Part shown: one piece after another, positions 50,997 to 63,590 of the stretch
Layout: every line of letters begins with the position of its first letter
Position numbering within the stretch: position 1 is the stretch's first letter
NCBI RefSeq assembly: GCF_000001735.4
Contig: NC_003075.7
Span: 6,325,001-6,389,000, forward strand
Source: Arabidopsis thaliana
Lineage: Eukaryota; Streptophyta; Magnoliopsida; Brassicales; Brassicaceae
Reading direction: 5' to 3'
DNA: 64,000 nucleotides
Position numbers and translations under genes: made by a program
Notes under the pieces: model-generated
Database searches by the model: none
What the model saw: only the letters and a program-made list of their open reading frames with translations
What the model was told of the DNA's origin: nothing

Positions 50997-53900
50997 TTGG
51001 ATTTTCACAACTTTGAGTTTCGAATTGATGAAAACGAAGCCAAAGATTTCAGCTTTTTCTATAGAGACGGTCTCTTCGAGTTCTTTGAAGTTGGTAACTT
51101 TACCAAATCTGAGAGCTGCAAAGAAGTTTTTTTTTACTGTTTTGAGAAAAAAAACTGCAATTGGTGCAAATCTTAAATTAGCGCAACTAATTAGCAGATT
51201 AACCTAAAAATTATTTTTGGGGCGGTAACTGAATTTTTTTTTAGAATTTAATCACCACTAAGGATTTAACCCGTAATACATCACGGAACAAATATTTTAT
51301 TTATATATAATGATACTATTAAATTTTATAGTTTTAGTTTAATATTAAAATTATATAATTTTATATTAATGTTATAACTAAAACATTGATGATGATAAAA
51401 TAATAAAATAAATATTTAACATGTGTTATATATATCAATCTAAATCCGTTCTGCTATATTTCATATCAATGTAAACCCGTTCCGCTATATTTTTTGTCTC
51501 ATGATATTTTAACTTTTTATAAGTTTAAATATTAGTTGTGATTGTGATTCTGGACTTTTAATTCCATGGAATATTCAAACCAAGATAAGAAAGTTTTTAG
51601 GTGCATATATAATTGAGAATATTACGTGATTAGACACTTTTTTGAAAGTTTATCCGTAATTAGGCACTTAAAAATCATTAGGCACTTTGAATAATTAAAA
51701 TTACTTGTTCACCCTCGTATCGTCGGTTTTCTATAACCAAACAAATCAAATCCATTTTCACTAAACCAATTCAGATTTATGGAGCCCACGATTTTGTAGT
51801 TGCCTTTGTGATTTAAATTTTTTTTCCAGAATCGTAAAAATCCAAATCCAATAAAAAATCCTAAATTACAATTTCTCGAAAAGGGGACTCCGGCGACGGG
51901 ATATCCATCTCCTCCGTCACTGTCCACCACCACTGCTTTTCACACTACACTCTCGTTTGCTCTTTCAACCGTAAAACACCAAACCCAATTCTCTTGTCAT
52001 TTCCTCTAAATCTCTGCAATTTCTTAAATCGATTTGGATTTACTTTGCCTGAAAAACTCTTAACTCGTACTGTCCAAACTCAATTTCAATTTCAATTGAG
52101 GTTACTTCGAGAAAAGTTCAAGAATTTCGGAACAACTAAGGTAAAGTTTTGTCATGTTGACTTCGGAGATCTTGTTCGTAATTCTGTGATAATGTTTGAT
52201 AACTTCTCTGCCCAGTTTGTTTGAAATTCAGTACTTGAGGTTCTCTATTGGACAGAAGATGAACATATGGACTACAACACTTGGACAATCCGTAATGGAC
52301 AACCACACATTTTGTTTGCAGCGTATGTGTCGTTACAAAATTGAAAATCATTGTCCACGACCATACATGACTGCACAGCTTGGTGTTTGATAATTCAAGG
52401 AAAAAGCCATATAAAGGTTCTATTTCTTAATCTTACATTTTGGAAGAAATCAAATCATTGATTTAAGAAATAATATGTAAGCTTGGATGCTAGAGCTTTA
52501 GGTGATCCTATGGCCAGATTAGGATATTGATTTAACTTTGTTCTTACTGCTACTCAACATTGATTGTCTGGTATTAAGTTGTAAAAGAGTAATTTGACTT
52601 ATCCATTTGTGTTGATATAATTGGTCATTATAATGTGATTAGTCAATAGAAAACCTTAGAGTACATAATATCAAACTTTTAACTTTGTTAATTTCTTTAG
52701 GCGAGTGGGTGAATACATCAGTTAGACTTGCTTTTGCACATCATGTGATCATCGTTATTGATGTCATCCAAAGAAATCTGTCCATTCATACGCAAACATG
52801 AAGGTACTGTTGTTTGGACACTCCTTACTTTAAAACCCCACCTTAGTTTGCAAGTCATTACTTGACTAATTTACTTTAAAAACAAAATTTAGGTTAGGAA
52901 CATTGTGTCAGATCCTATTTTCGATACAAGTGGGAACATCCAAGTCAACAAACCTACAATGGGGTACCAAATTTTATTAATCGTCTACTCCTTGTTACGT
53001 TGGACATGATTTTTTGGATACTTTCTTACATTTTTTCCTTATTGAAGGTCGTGTTTCTTATGGTTTTTCTGACCATCTTCATTTCTACTTCAACTCAATC
53101 AGAACATTTTGGAGAGGCTTCCTGCATCCCAATCATTGAAAGATCCCCAAACTGAAAAAAAATTCTAATGAGCAAATGAAGGTCTACATGTACACTAAAT
53201 TATCTTTATGATTTACAGTCCTTGTAATATTGGACAGTATTTTTTGGATAGATATTTAAATAATCTTCTTATTGGAGGCATCGCTTTTTGTTGGTGATCT
53301 AGTATTTGATATCAGTTCCAAACTTGACCAACATACTCAATCATCTCCCACACATAATCCCAAAGTTGGGTTATCTCCAATGGAAGTATTTCTTATCATC
53401 TACAACTGTCTATCGATGCACTCTATCTATCATTTGTAAATATGTCTTAGTAAAGTATAATAATTTCACAACATCATTATTATATCTTTCAGTATAAAAT
53501 CTCTCTCTATCAAGATATGGATCTACACGATGTTGTGGATAATCAGGTAGGCATAAAATTAAATAACTAGAACATGTATATTTATTATTACTGAAAAGCA
53601 GTCAATTTTTACTACAACATTCTTAGTTCTATTATTAATTGTTTACAGAAAACATAAGATTGCTATCAAAGTCTTGTTAGTTATGTTGTGAAACCAATCT
53701 CTGAAGACCTAACATAACGCAAGTTAGTTATGTTTGCAGACAAATCCATCTTCTCGTCCGTTTAATTGTTATATGATCGGACGGTCATTATTTCTCATTA
53801 ACTTCTATTTAAACTGCAAATCTTACCACGTTCATTTGATCCGAATTAACCCATTATTCTACACGTGTTTGGTACACACAATTACAAACCAAAACCAATG

Positions 53901-54957
53901 ACCGGTTATTCTTCTTTTCGTGATTCAGTTTATTTGGGGTATAATGGTCTATTTTCACTCCAAAAACAAAGAAAAGTGTCTCAACCTTGGAAAGTGCCTG
54001 TTTTGTCTAAACTTTTTCCCAAAGTGCCTTATTACGGAACATTCCCTATATAATTAGGTTTGCTCATTTTACGAGATTGTAAATGTATTTTGGTTTGTTT
54101 CACAATGTTTGTTTTAATTTAATGCCGAAATTTAATACAAATAAGTCAAAAATTTCAAATTTTGGTTGTTTTAGATTTAGTCAATATTGTAGGTGAGATA
54201 AGGAAAAAATAATTTATTGTGTTTCGCGTGACATATGAGATTGCCATATATTTTGAATCTTTTTGGTTTGTTACACAATTAATTTCGTAAAAAAATTAAA
54301 CCATTAATTAAAAAAGAATTAAATAATTAAAATTCAGTATTAACCATTGTAAATAAGTCTTAACTCCAGGATTTATTTCACAAAATGCCTGCAAAAATGT
54401 ATATGTAGATGATGTACAAAATTAATACATGTTCTACTCTTTATAATTAAAAAAATTCCCACACATAATTACTTTACAATTACCTTTTAATTAAAAAATG
54501 TTAAAAATATGATGATTAAAAAAAATTGGTTAATATAAAATAACTTCGTAAAAAAATTGGTTAATATATAATAACTTCACTAAACGAAATTATCAAATAA
54601 AATATTTTTTTGTTAGCAAACAATTATCAAATAAAATTTAAGTGGTATTTATGGAATAATATTTTTATATTAGTAAAAATAAAAAGCTTGGAAAAAAGTA
54701 AGTAAGTAATAACTGGGCATTTTTCATAAAGGCCATTAATATGTTTCTTTTAAATGTTGTGGCCGATGTTTCTAATATGTTTTTGCCTCATAATGGTGTT
54801 TTGTGAAACAAATTAAAGGATTCTAAAATGAAGACAATTACAGGTTTGAACCAAATCCCAAGGTAAAGACATATATTAGATCAAGATTTAAAACAAACTT
54901 ATATAGGTCTAGCTGCCTTATGAAGTAAAAAGATTTAAATCCATTAATTTATGCTTT
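50997..54957. other. Spacer between cupin genes, mostly decayed repeats
   Basis: The first 180 bp are the probable leader of the cupin gene at 50220. From 51230 on there are Helitron-like and other relics. A CT-rich, gene-like leader segment occurs at about 51880-52140, followed by short frames without a recognised domain. Positions 54335-54415 repeat a block from the Helitron-like element at 14.9-15.0 kb. Phrases such as TTGGACA(T/G)...TTTTTTGGATA recur at 53000 and 53230. I call no functional gene. Confidence 0.4.
51240..51310 (-). mobile_element. Helitron-end-like fragment
   Basis: On the minus strand, CCGTGATGTATTACGGGTTA is a short hairpin followed by AAATCCTTAGT, a degraded version of the hairpin-plus-CTAGT end seen at 14.47 and 15.3 kb. 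The rest of the element is not delimited. Confidence 0.4.
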
Positions 54958-56720
54958 TTAAGGTAACTCAGATTCTTCAATCTCAGACTCTCTATAATAA
55001 CGTTTCTTCACATCTTCAATTACATCGACAAAAACATTCATGTCTTGAGGAAACACAACCAAATCCCCTGCCACAAATTCTAAGGCTTCTCCTTCTTTGT
55101 GATGGTCTTCTACTTTCACTTTCAATTTCCCCTCGACGAAGTACATTGTTTCTGTCTTCTTAAATTTCCATGGAAATTTGCGAGGCATGCTTTCCCATCT
55201 GCTTAAGTTTGATCTCACAGTTAGTTAGTCAACCATACATGTACATATGACTCATGACTTCAAATGCAACTTATTTTAAGGTTGATCAGTGTTTCAGTTT
55301 CTTTTCCTAAACTAATGTTCGAGCACATAGGCTTAACACCTGCCATATAGCAAAAATATATATATTTCTTCGTTTATTTTCTTTTTGGAAAGACTAACAC
55401 AATAGCATATATTTAAGGTATCAATCTTGGTGGTTTCATTTGATCAATATGAAAAGGCAGTCGCTAGAAACATTTCAACAAAAGTTTCGATGTGATGTAG
55501 TACAATTTACGAGTAATCTTTCAAAATTTGCTAGTTAATGATCGGGAATTTATCTTTCTCAGAAACTTTCAAAGATTTTTGATGATCCATTCATTGAAAA
55601 TCTATATAAAAACATTTATGACGGACTTATACGTAAATCTCTAAAAATTCCGTCAAAAATCAAAAATATTTCTTGTTGTAGGACCTAACTAAATGAATAT
55701 CAGTATATAGATTATTGGGACAAGAAGTCAAGATGTTGTTGGAAAGTTCTCATCGTCAATTTTATCATTGTTTTACCTTCATGGATTTAATGTTGTTCCA
55801 ATATTATAGATGCAAATCAACACACACGTACATAACTATGTTTCTGTTATTGAATTAATACATAATTATTAAAACAATAATTTACTTATGATCTCTTCTT
55901 CTTCTTACGTGAATGAACGTAAGCTGATAGAGACTTGCGATATCGCAATCTCCTAAGACATAATTATGCCCCTACTTTGATGTAAGTAGATTCTATGGGT
56001 GTTTATCTTACAATATACAACTATCAATCTCTGTATTAACACCTTACAAAATCCTAACAAATCTACTTTGAGTTTCTGATAAATTAATTTTGGAGAAGAA
56101 ATAGATTTTTCTATCGTATCTTCCTCTTTGTTGTGATGTCTTTTCACAACCAATCGTACATGTGTATTTTCCTTAATCGACACATCTCTTTGTTTTTATG
56201 TAAATATTCATATGTTTATGTATACAATATAATAAACTCCAACAATACCCCACATTTTCTTATTCAAACTCAATATTTAAATGATAAGAATACTGATTCT
56301 CAGGTTATGTCGAAATTTTGGTTTAAATCTCATGGTTAACAAAAACAAATGAAAATCCTAAAGTAATAGAAAATGATGTAACTTGCGAAATTAGATCAAC
56401 ATTAACATACCATGACTCTTGACCTCCATTCCATAGGAATACTAAGGCAATTAGTGTCCCATGATAATTTTATGTATTTTTAATCGTTAAGGGATAAAAA
56501 TACTATTTAAAACTCTAATTTCTATATATTTTATGCCATTGAAATGAAATTTATATAAATAAAAAAAAGAAATCAAAAGTATAGGAAAGAAGACCGACAA
56601 TTGCCAAGAGGTAACCCCGAGTTCAGCAAGCTTAGCATCCGAAGTTTGTCTCATGACCTTGACTCCATGAATTTCAGTGGGAACCTCAGGAGCGAATATC
56701 GAATCATGATTAAGTTCCAT
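54958..56720 (-). CDS. Cupin-fold (RmlC-like) protein, large intron
   Basis: Two exons, 56720-56599 and 55198-54958, joined within a Leu codon (WQL/WES), give 120 residues. Domain blocks are IHGVKVMRQTSDAKLAELGV in exon 1, then PRKFPWKFKKTETMYFVEGK and GDLVVFPQDMNVFVDVIEDV in exon 2. Unlike the neighbour at 50220 it has no N-terminal hydrophobic segment. The C-terminus is longer and acidic (ESEIEESELP). The 1.4-kb intron is large for this species and probably carries inserted AT-rich DNA. Metal-ligand histidines are not evident. The function of this small cupin group is unknown. By order this is At4g10290. Confidence 0.8.
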
Positions 56721-59263
56721 AGTTGAAACTCAAACTAAATGATGAACAAAGAAGAGATGAATATGTGTTGTTTCATAAAAGATGTGTCCATATTTAAAAC
56801 CATCGCGTAACAACGATAGTAGGGTAACATTGCCGTAAATGAAATAAGGTTGTACGTCCTGATAATAACACATTGAACTACATGACAACAGAGAGAAAGT
56901 TGTGGTTGCTATAATTCTAGTACTCGTAAATAGTGCCGTCCCATGTTTTTAGTGTGGCTAGTACTGATTTTTTTAGGGACACCGAAGATATTAATACAAT
57001 CGAAATATTTGTAATGTCACTATAGAAAAAGGACGAAATTAATTGAGACTCTCCCGACACATGAAAAATCTCATGAATATAATTTTGATGTTGTCGTTAT
57101 CAGTTTTTGATTGTGTTAAATATGTAAAGTAGATAGATGATAAAATTCACAAGATTGTTATACGAGTCCTATATTTCATGCAGGTCGCAAGGACATGATG
57201 AATTTTATAGAATAAGTAGATGTTATCCATTATAAATTACTTGAGAAATACTCTTAGTCAAACCAATCAAAATACCACAACATGTCATATCATACTATAT
57301 TTAAAATAAATAAAAATTAAAATAATAAAACACAACAAATTCAGGAAACAAAATCTCTATAAACCAAACCGACATGTAATTCAATTTAATTGTAAAAATC
57401 TAAATTCTTATCATTTTTATAAACCCAAACTGACATATAATTTTGTTTAATTATAAAATTTAAACCCTAAACCTTGTTGTTATAAACTCAAATCGATATA
57501 CAATTTTTTTTGAATTGTAAAATTTGAACCCTAAATCTTAAGAGCTGGTGAATAGTAGAGATTCACCGCTAGGAGTGAATCCAATAATTATTTTTTATAA
57601 AAATATTATCCTCTCGTATTATTAACAAAAATGTCACGGTGAAATGTCGTTCACAAAGCGATTATCAACCCAATTTTACTAGGATATTTACAGATTTTGT
57701 CATTAGTCTTATATTTACAATTACACATAAATAAATAAACAGAATTTCAATTAAAAAGCAATTAATCTTTCAAAAAGTTTAAAATATATTACATGTTTCT
57801 TAACACATATAAATCTCATATATTAATCAATAATATAAGAATTTTTGTAACAAAGACTACAATGCATTTACTTAATCATAAAAATTGAAATATGAAAAAA
57901 GAAGAAAAGAAAACAAAGAAGAGAGTTTTGAGTTTTTCTTCGGAAATGAATTAAAATCTCTCAAGTTTTTTCTTTGAAAATGGATAAAATCTCTCAAAAA
58001 CTGGATTCTCTAATTTTGTATTTAGAAAAACCAAATTTGTAAAATCCTGAATGGCTATAGTATAGATTTTTGGAAAAACTGAATCTACTTACAAACTAAT
58101 ATTGAAGGCTTTAGTTTTCCTAGAAATGTTTTTTAAGAAAAACTTTTTGTTCCCATTTAAGTTTTTTAGTTTTTTAATTATCATTTCTACGAGAATCCAT
58201 TTTTTGCTCTACATTAGTATTTTCTTAAAATCATTCATGGTTTTAGGCTTGTCCCTGCCCAACATGAAAACTATTTTTTTTTGTGAAAATCTAATAAGCT
58301 TCTCTCTAAAAAATATTTGTTGTTTAAAAATCAAAGTTTTTCTAAGTGTCGATCAAATGCAAAAAATCCTCTTAAAGAAAGAGAAAATCCTCTGAATCAA
58401 GTGTGAAAAGTCATCTTAATCTAATGAAGAATGTGAGTTTTTTTTTTTATTATTTTGAAAAGAGTCAAAATAACTCATAAATTGAGTTCTAATTGTTTTT
58501 GTTTGTAGAAATCACAATCAAATTGAGGAGAGTTTGTCTAAGAATCCATGTGATATGCGACTAAGAAAATGCTCCAATTCTCCCTCATGATTTCAATGTT
58601 TCACGATTAATCTGAGTCCCGTCTCAAACATTTTGACAACCTTAGGCAAAACAAAAAATAGGCATTTTATTTAGACCATGCCAATAAAATACACAAAACT
58701 AAATTGTGGTTTTATATTTATAAATTTGTTGGTATTTTATCTTAAACATTTTTTTGATATTGACCCTTTTTATAACTTTTTCTGATTTTTTTCAAATCTT
58801 ACAGCAAAAAAAAATAATTATAGGTCTTTTTAATTTTGGACCTTACACAAATGTTTATGCTGTCATGGATCATAGACGGCCTAATTGATTCTCATGTTTT
58901 GAGAACTTTCTCCAATCCCATGAGAATGGCTACTCTAGATAAATTACAGTTGAACTTGTAGTATCAGATGAAAAACATTTCATTCCGTACATAGTATGGA
59001 TAAACTACCTAGTATATTAGTATACATGATGAATTTGATAAACATCTTTTTAAGAGGTCTTCTTAAAAAAATACAGTAATTTTAACTTTGTAATTAGATA
59101 ATAGAGTAGTTTTAAATTTTTGTTAGTTTTTGTGTAGTCTCTTATGAATAGTTTTTGTGAAAGTGAAGAAAAAAAAGACGAAATTGCTTTTATCTCTAAT
59201 ATTTATATATATAACTTCATGGATAAGATTCACAAGTGAAAGTTTCAAATAAAATAGCCAAAG
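56721..59263. other. AT-rich spacer between divergent cupin genes
   Basis: Holds the upstream DNA of the minus-strand cupin gene and long AT-rich stretches. A degenerate three-unit repeat lies at 57355-57543. The plus frame at 58102-58395 is Phe-rich low-complexity translation and has no family features. No gene is called. Confidence 0.4.
57355..57543. repeat. Degenerate tandem repeat of about 63 bp, three units
   Basis: Each unit runs from ATAAAC(C)CAAA(C/T) through ATATAATTT-like sequence to a TTGTAAAA(T)TT core. Units two and three end in AACCCTAAA. The telomere-like AAACCCTAAACC occurs once in unit two. Confidence 0.6.
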
Positions 59264-59407
59264 ATGTGTGCAACTTCGTAATTACATAAAAATGTGGAGC
59301 ATTTCCGAATAAGTCCAAATATGTGGAGCAATTCATAAAATACCCGAAGATGTGGAGCACTTTCGTCAATAACAAAAGATGTGAGGGCAATTTCATAATT
59401 AGACAGA
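59264..59407 (+). repeat. Minisatellite, five units of 28-29 bp
   Basis: Units begin with ATGTG(G/T) at 59264, 59292, 59321, 59350 and 59379. The core is ATGTGGAGCA-TTTC. It lies about 160 bp upstream of the cupin start codon at 59564. Confidence 0.85.
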
Positions 59408-59563
59408 AATTATCTAACTAAGCCGTAACTAATAACTCAAGAGATGAGGCATGAATGGATCATATGCTATACGATTATATTGGACAGAAAATGAAAAATT
59501 TAAAATGGAGTTTTCTATTGCATTTTGTAAGCTGAGAACAACTAAGTTAAAGGGAAAGCAAAA

Positions 59564-60946
59564 ATGGGCTGCATCGGTGTTGTGAATGTAACAAGCATAA
59601 ATCCATATCTCACAAGAAGATCAAACAAACCCTACAATTCAAGAAGACCATCATCCATGGCTGCTGCGATTAGAGCTGAGTCTACTGAGAAATTAGGGAT
59701 TACAATTGAAAAGAATCCTCCTGAGTCCAAACTAACCCAACTCGGTGTTCGTAGTTGGCCCAAGTAATCTACTTGCCCTTCTTCTTCTTCATTTGTTAGT
59801 TGCTGAATATGAAAGTTCTAGCCTTTGTTTTTCTTTTCCTGAGAAGAAAGTCTCTAGCTTTGTTTGTTGTTGTTGTTGTTGTTGATGAATCTGGTCTTTA
59901 TGATAATCCCAAATGTAGAAGCTTGATAGCTGTAGTATCGTAGTGAATTGCTTTTAATGGCATAAGTCATCTCCAAGAGATCTAGTTTCTGTTACTATTG
60001 GTTAATTGGACAATCTTTGCGGCAAGTGATCTATCTGGAATTGAAAGTTTGCACCTTTATTGTTGCCCGGAGAAGAAAGTCTTTAGCTTTGTTTGTTAAA
60101 GCCATTAGTGATCTCCAACTGATCTATTATCTCTTATTATGTGTAAATTCAACAATATTTACGTCAGTTGATCCACCTCCAATTGAAAGTTTCAACCTTT
60201 TTCGTTGCCCGGAGAAGAAAGTCTTTAGCTTGTTGTTGTTGTTGTTGTGTTGTGGAATTCAATCTCCATGATCATGGCATATGTTGAAGCCAGAGAGCTG
60301 CAGGTTCTCATTATCGATTTCCATGGCATAAGTTATTTGCAGTTGCTGCATTTTTTCATATTTTGTGGGTCAAATGATGGTACAAGTGGGGTTTGTCCTC
60401 CAAGCAAGTTTCATGGCATTAGTAACTTTCAATTGCTAAAACTCATATTTGTGTGGTTAAATTAGACAAATCTTTACATCAATTGACCGAAAGTTTTCAC
60501 CTTTATTCTTTGCTCAAAGAAGCTTTGTTTGTTGTTGCTACTGTATAAGTCATCTGCAATTGCTCTAGTTTCTGTTTTTGTTTAAGTGTATTCAACAATC
60601 AACAATCTTTTAGCTTCTTTCTTTTGTCATATGTAGAAGCTAGATAGCTCAAGTTTCTCAGTGTTGATTTTCTTTTGGCATTTGCTATAAAGCAGTTGAT
60701 GAAGATTTTTCTTACTTTGTATGTGAAATTGATGGTTACAGGTGGGGTTGTCCTCCAAGCAAGTTTCCATGGACTTACAGTGCAAAGGAGACTTGTTATT
60801 TACTACAAGGAAAAGTGAAAGTGTACCCTAATGGATCCGATGAAGGCGTAGAGATCGAAGCAGGCGACTTTGTTGTTTTCCCTAAAGGAATGAGTTGCAC
60901 TTGGGATGTCTCTGTTGCTGTTGATAAACATTACCAATTCGAGTGA
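59564..60946 (+). CDS. Cupin-fold (RmlC-like) protein, possibly organelle-targeted
   Basis: Two exons, 59564-59763 and 60742-60946, joined within a Lys codon (WPK/WGC), give 134 residues. The first ~38 residues (MGCIGVVNVTSINPYLTRRS and on) are rich in Ser, Arg and Asn with few acids, compatible with a chloroplast transit peptide. The cupin blocks are KLTQLGVRSWPK, SKFPWTYSAKETCYLLQGK and DFVVFPKGMSCTWDVS. The intron position and phase equal those of the cupins at 50220 and 54958. The biochemical role is unknown. The 978-bp intron holds internal repeats and a decoy copy of the exon 2 start. By order this is At4g10300. Confidence 0.85.
59807..60600 (+). repeat. Imperfect direct repeats inside the cupin intron
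   Basis: GAGAAGAAAGTCTTTAGCTT recurs at about 60070 and 60212, with diverged versions at 59840 and near 60515. Each is preceded by a GAAAGTT...(C)CTTT phrase and followed by GTTGTTG runs or a GCAT(A/T)AGT(C/A)ATCT phrase. There are three to four units of irregular length (about 150-300 bp). The intron has grown by local duplication. Confidence 0.7.
60375..60415 (+). other. Decoy copy of the exon 2 splice acceptor and start
   Basis: GATGGTACAAGTGGGGTTTG followed by TCCTCCAAGCAAGTTTCATGG nearly duplicates the true acceptor at 60732-60772 (GATGGTTACAGGTGGGGTTG and on). The AG is retained as ACAAG, but an extra T shifts the frame. It is part of the intron's internal duplications. Confidence 0.8.
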
Positions 60947-61687
60947 ATGGCTGCTATCAATCTCTGCTCTACGTATTCGTGTATTCGATAGGACTTGACC
61001 ATCTTTGTATGTTGATGGATACTTACTTTAAGCTTGTGTGAAGTTTTTTACTTTAGTGGAAATAGAGGAGTCATATATGGACGCATTATCTCATTCAACA
61101 CCAAAGTCATTCGAAGTTCGATACAATAACATGTATAGTGTTTACTGTCGAAAAGTAAATAATTGATAATAGAAGTGATATTCACGTAATACTCCATAAA
61201 TAGATGTTGCATAGTTTGGTGGGTATTGATGAATGAAGAGAACAGGAAGTGGTTGAAGAATGTAGCATCCGATTTGTGATGGACCACTAATCTCCAAAGT
61301 TAGTGGGATAAGACAGATAACAAATTAGAAATCAGAAAACACAAGTACGCATTTATCTTTAAGCTCATAGTATTAATTAGAGACACGTCCACTATATGAT
61401 GTTGCCCTGCCCTAAATTATTTTATATATTATCATGTACGAGAAGACGCCTAAAATGAAATAAAAAAATAGGCGAATTGATCTTATTATTGCAATTGTGG
61501 ATGAAAATAATTTAAGTAATTTTTAACCACTTTTTAGGTTTCTTATAACTAAAGAAATCGCTCAACAAACTACTACGTACTAATCGACTAAGCTTCATTC
61601 TTGTGCAGCCTATTCCTAGCTACTCAATCACGTTGTCTAGTAACTAACCAGGCTAATTTGCAATGTTCATAGGTATTTGAGTAAAGA
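60947..61687. other. 3' flank of the cupin gene and spacer
   Basis: The probable 3' UTR is followed by AT-rich DNA. The minus frame at 61048-61287 has no family features. Confidence 0.4.
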
Positions 61688-61928
61688 ACTCAGTTAAAAA
61701 GTTTCATCAAGCAATACTACAACAAAAACACATCAAGTCCGCATACACGTTCCACAATTCACGCCATCTTTGACCTATCATTTAGGTCATTGTGTTAATT
61801 ACATCATTATCCATGGCCAACAATTCATAACACCAAAACCATCACAAACTTATTTCAAATCTATCATGCAACTAGGGTTTCAAAATTGTAAAATTTCGCA
61901 GGTGACCTTACTAGTAATAGGTCCGGCT

Positions 61929-61965
<37 letters not shown>

Positions 61966-63074
61966 ACATTAAAAGAGAGGTCACTTAAGTTAAAATGGAA
62001 CTATCGACGAGTAAGTGACCTTTCGTCTTTTTTATTTTTCCATTAGTGTATAATGTAACTTTTACTTCATTAGTGTTACTTTTCCTCGATACTTGGTGGC
62101 TCTGAATAATATTATCTCTTAGAAGATCTCCGAAGTTGTCGTATAAAAATTCATTTACAAACCTAGGTGGAGATAACATTTTAAAAGAATGGATTCTTTA
62201 GTGCTAAACGCATTTAAGAAAGATGAACATATTTTGTTCGTCCTCTATTGGCAACATCTTTATCAAGACTCGAATTTAATTCTCTTTAAAAAGAGATTTA
62301 AATATGTTAATGATTTAAAAGTGGCCATCTAGCAAGTGATTGATACATCACGATTTAAATATTATTATCAAGCAATAATATTTCATCTAGCAAGTGATTG
62401 ATACTCAGTTAAAAAGTTTCATCAAGCAATAATACAACAAAAACACATCAAGTCCGCATACACGTTCCACAATTCACGCCATCTTTGACCTATCATTTAG
62501 GTCATTGTGTTAATTACATTATTATCCATGGCCAACAATTCATAGCACCAAAACCATCACAAACTTATTTCAAATCTATCATGCAACTAGGGTTTCAAAA
62601 TTGTAAAATTTCGCAGGTGACCTTACTAGTAATAGGTCCGGCTGACACATATATATATATATATATATAAAAACACTAAAAGAGAGGTCACTTAAGTTAA
62701 AATGGTACTATCGACGAGTAAGTGACCTTTCGTCTTTTTTATTTTTCCATTAGTGTATAATATAACTTTTACTTCATTAGTGTTACTTTTCCTCGATACT
62801 TAATGGCTCTGAATAATATTATCTCTTAGAAGATCTCCGAAGTTGTTGTATAAAAATTCATTTACAAACTTAGGTGGAGATAACATTTTAAAAGAATGGA
62901 TTCTTTAGTGCTAAACGCATTTAAGAAAGATGAACATATTTTGTTCGTCCTCTATTGGCAACATCTTTATCAAGACTCGAATTTAATTCTCTTTAAAAAG
63001 AGATTTAAATATGTTAATGATTTAAAAGTGGCCATCTAGCAAGTGATTGATACATCACGATTTAAATATTATTA
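61688..63074 (+). repeat. 715-bp tandem duplication
   Basis: Positions 61688-62402 and 62403-63074 are nearly identical, differing by a few substitutions and the length of an internal TA tract (about 61930-61961 and 62648-62669). The second copy lacks the final ~40 bp of the first. CATCTAGCAAGTGATTGATA occurs three times, at 62328, 62391 and 63037, the first two within copy 1. Short identical frames in both copies have no recognised domain. Confidence 0.9.
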
Positions 63075-63366
63075 TAATATCACTTCCTAGATTGTGTCCC
63101 TTTCCTAGTCCCTATCATACAATAGTTATCCTCGTGCACATAACACTCTTAAAAATACACACCATCTTGTAATTCAAATTTGATGTGTTCGTACATATTT
63201 TCAACCATTTGTTTCTATTTCAAATTCTTCTCGTAAAAATATGTCCATTTAACCAGAAGTGGATAGCTCGACCGGAAACATACTAATTTTTTTTTAAATA
63301 TCACATCGAGTGACTGCGGGTATAAGTAAAAATATTAAAGACTAATCCGAACATAAAAAATTATTA

Positions 63367-63590
63367 GAGCATCCGCATTGCACATTTAGTTTAAATGTAT
63401 TTCCACATAAATTTAATTCATAAAATAAGAAAATGGTCTTTAAATGAAAGATATCCTTCCAAAAATGTGTCAAAGAAGACATTTTGAAACACATTGAAAA
63501 ATGGGTCTTCCATTTAAAAAGACTATTCATACTTTATTAATAATATTTATATGAGAATACACACAAAAAATATATGCGATGTGGGTGGTC
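63367..63590. mobile_element. Tourist-like MITE (PIF/Harbinger type)
   Basis: GAGCATCCGCATTGC at the left and GCGATGTGGGTGGTC at the right are inverted matches at 11 of 15 positions. TTA lies on both sides (63364-63366 and 63591-63593). The 224-bp size and TTA duplication fit a Tourist-type MITE. Confidence 0.65.

Noticed and set aside
52136..52390. Gene-like region with overlapping short frames and a CT-rich leader at 51.9-52.4 kb
   Set aside because: Frames are short, on both strands, and cannot be joined into a protein with any motif; it could be the remains of a captured gene piece in a repeat.
57460..57480. Interstitial telomere repeat (AAACCCTAAACC)
   Set aside because: A single short match inside a degenerate AT-rich repeat, not a run of telomere units.
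58102..58395. Phe-rich 97-residue plus-strand frame
   Set aside because: It arises from T-rich low-complexity DNA, with no homologous features and no gene-like context.
59264..59407. CRISPR-like array (29-bp units)
   Set aside because: The units are contiguous with no separate spacers, degenerate, and in a plant nuclear genome; it is a minisatellite.
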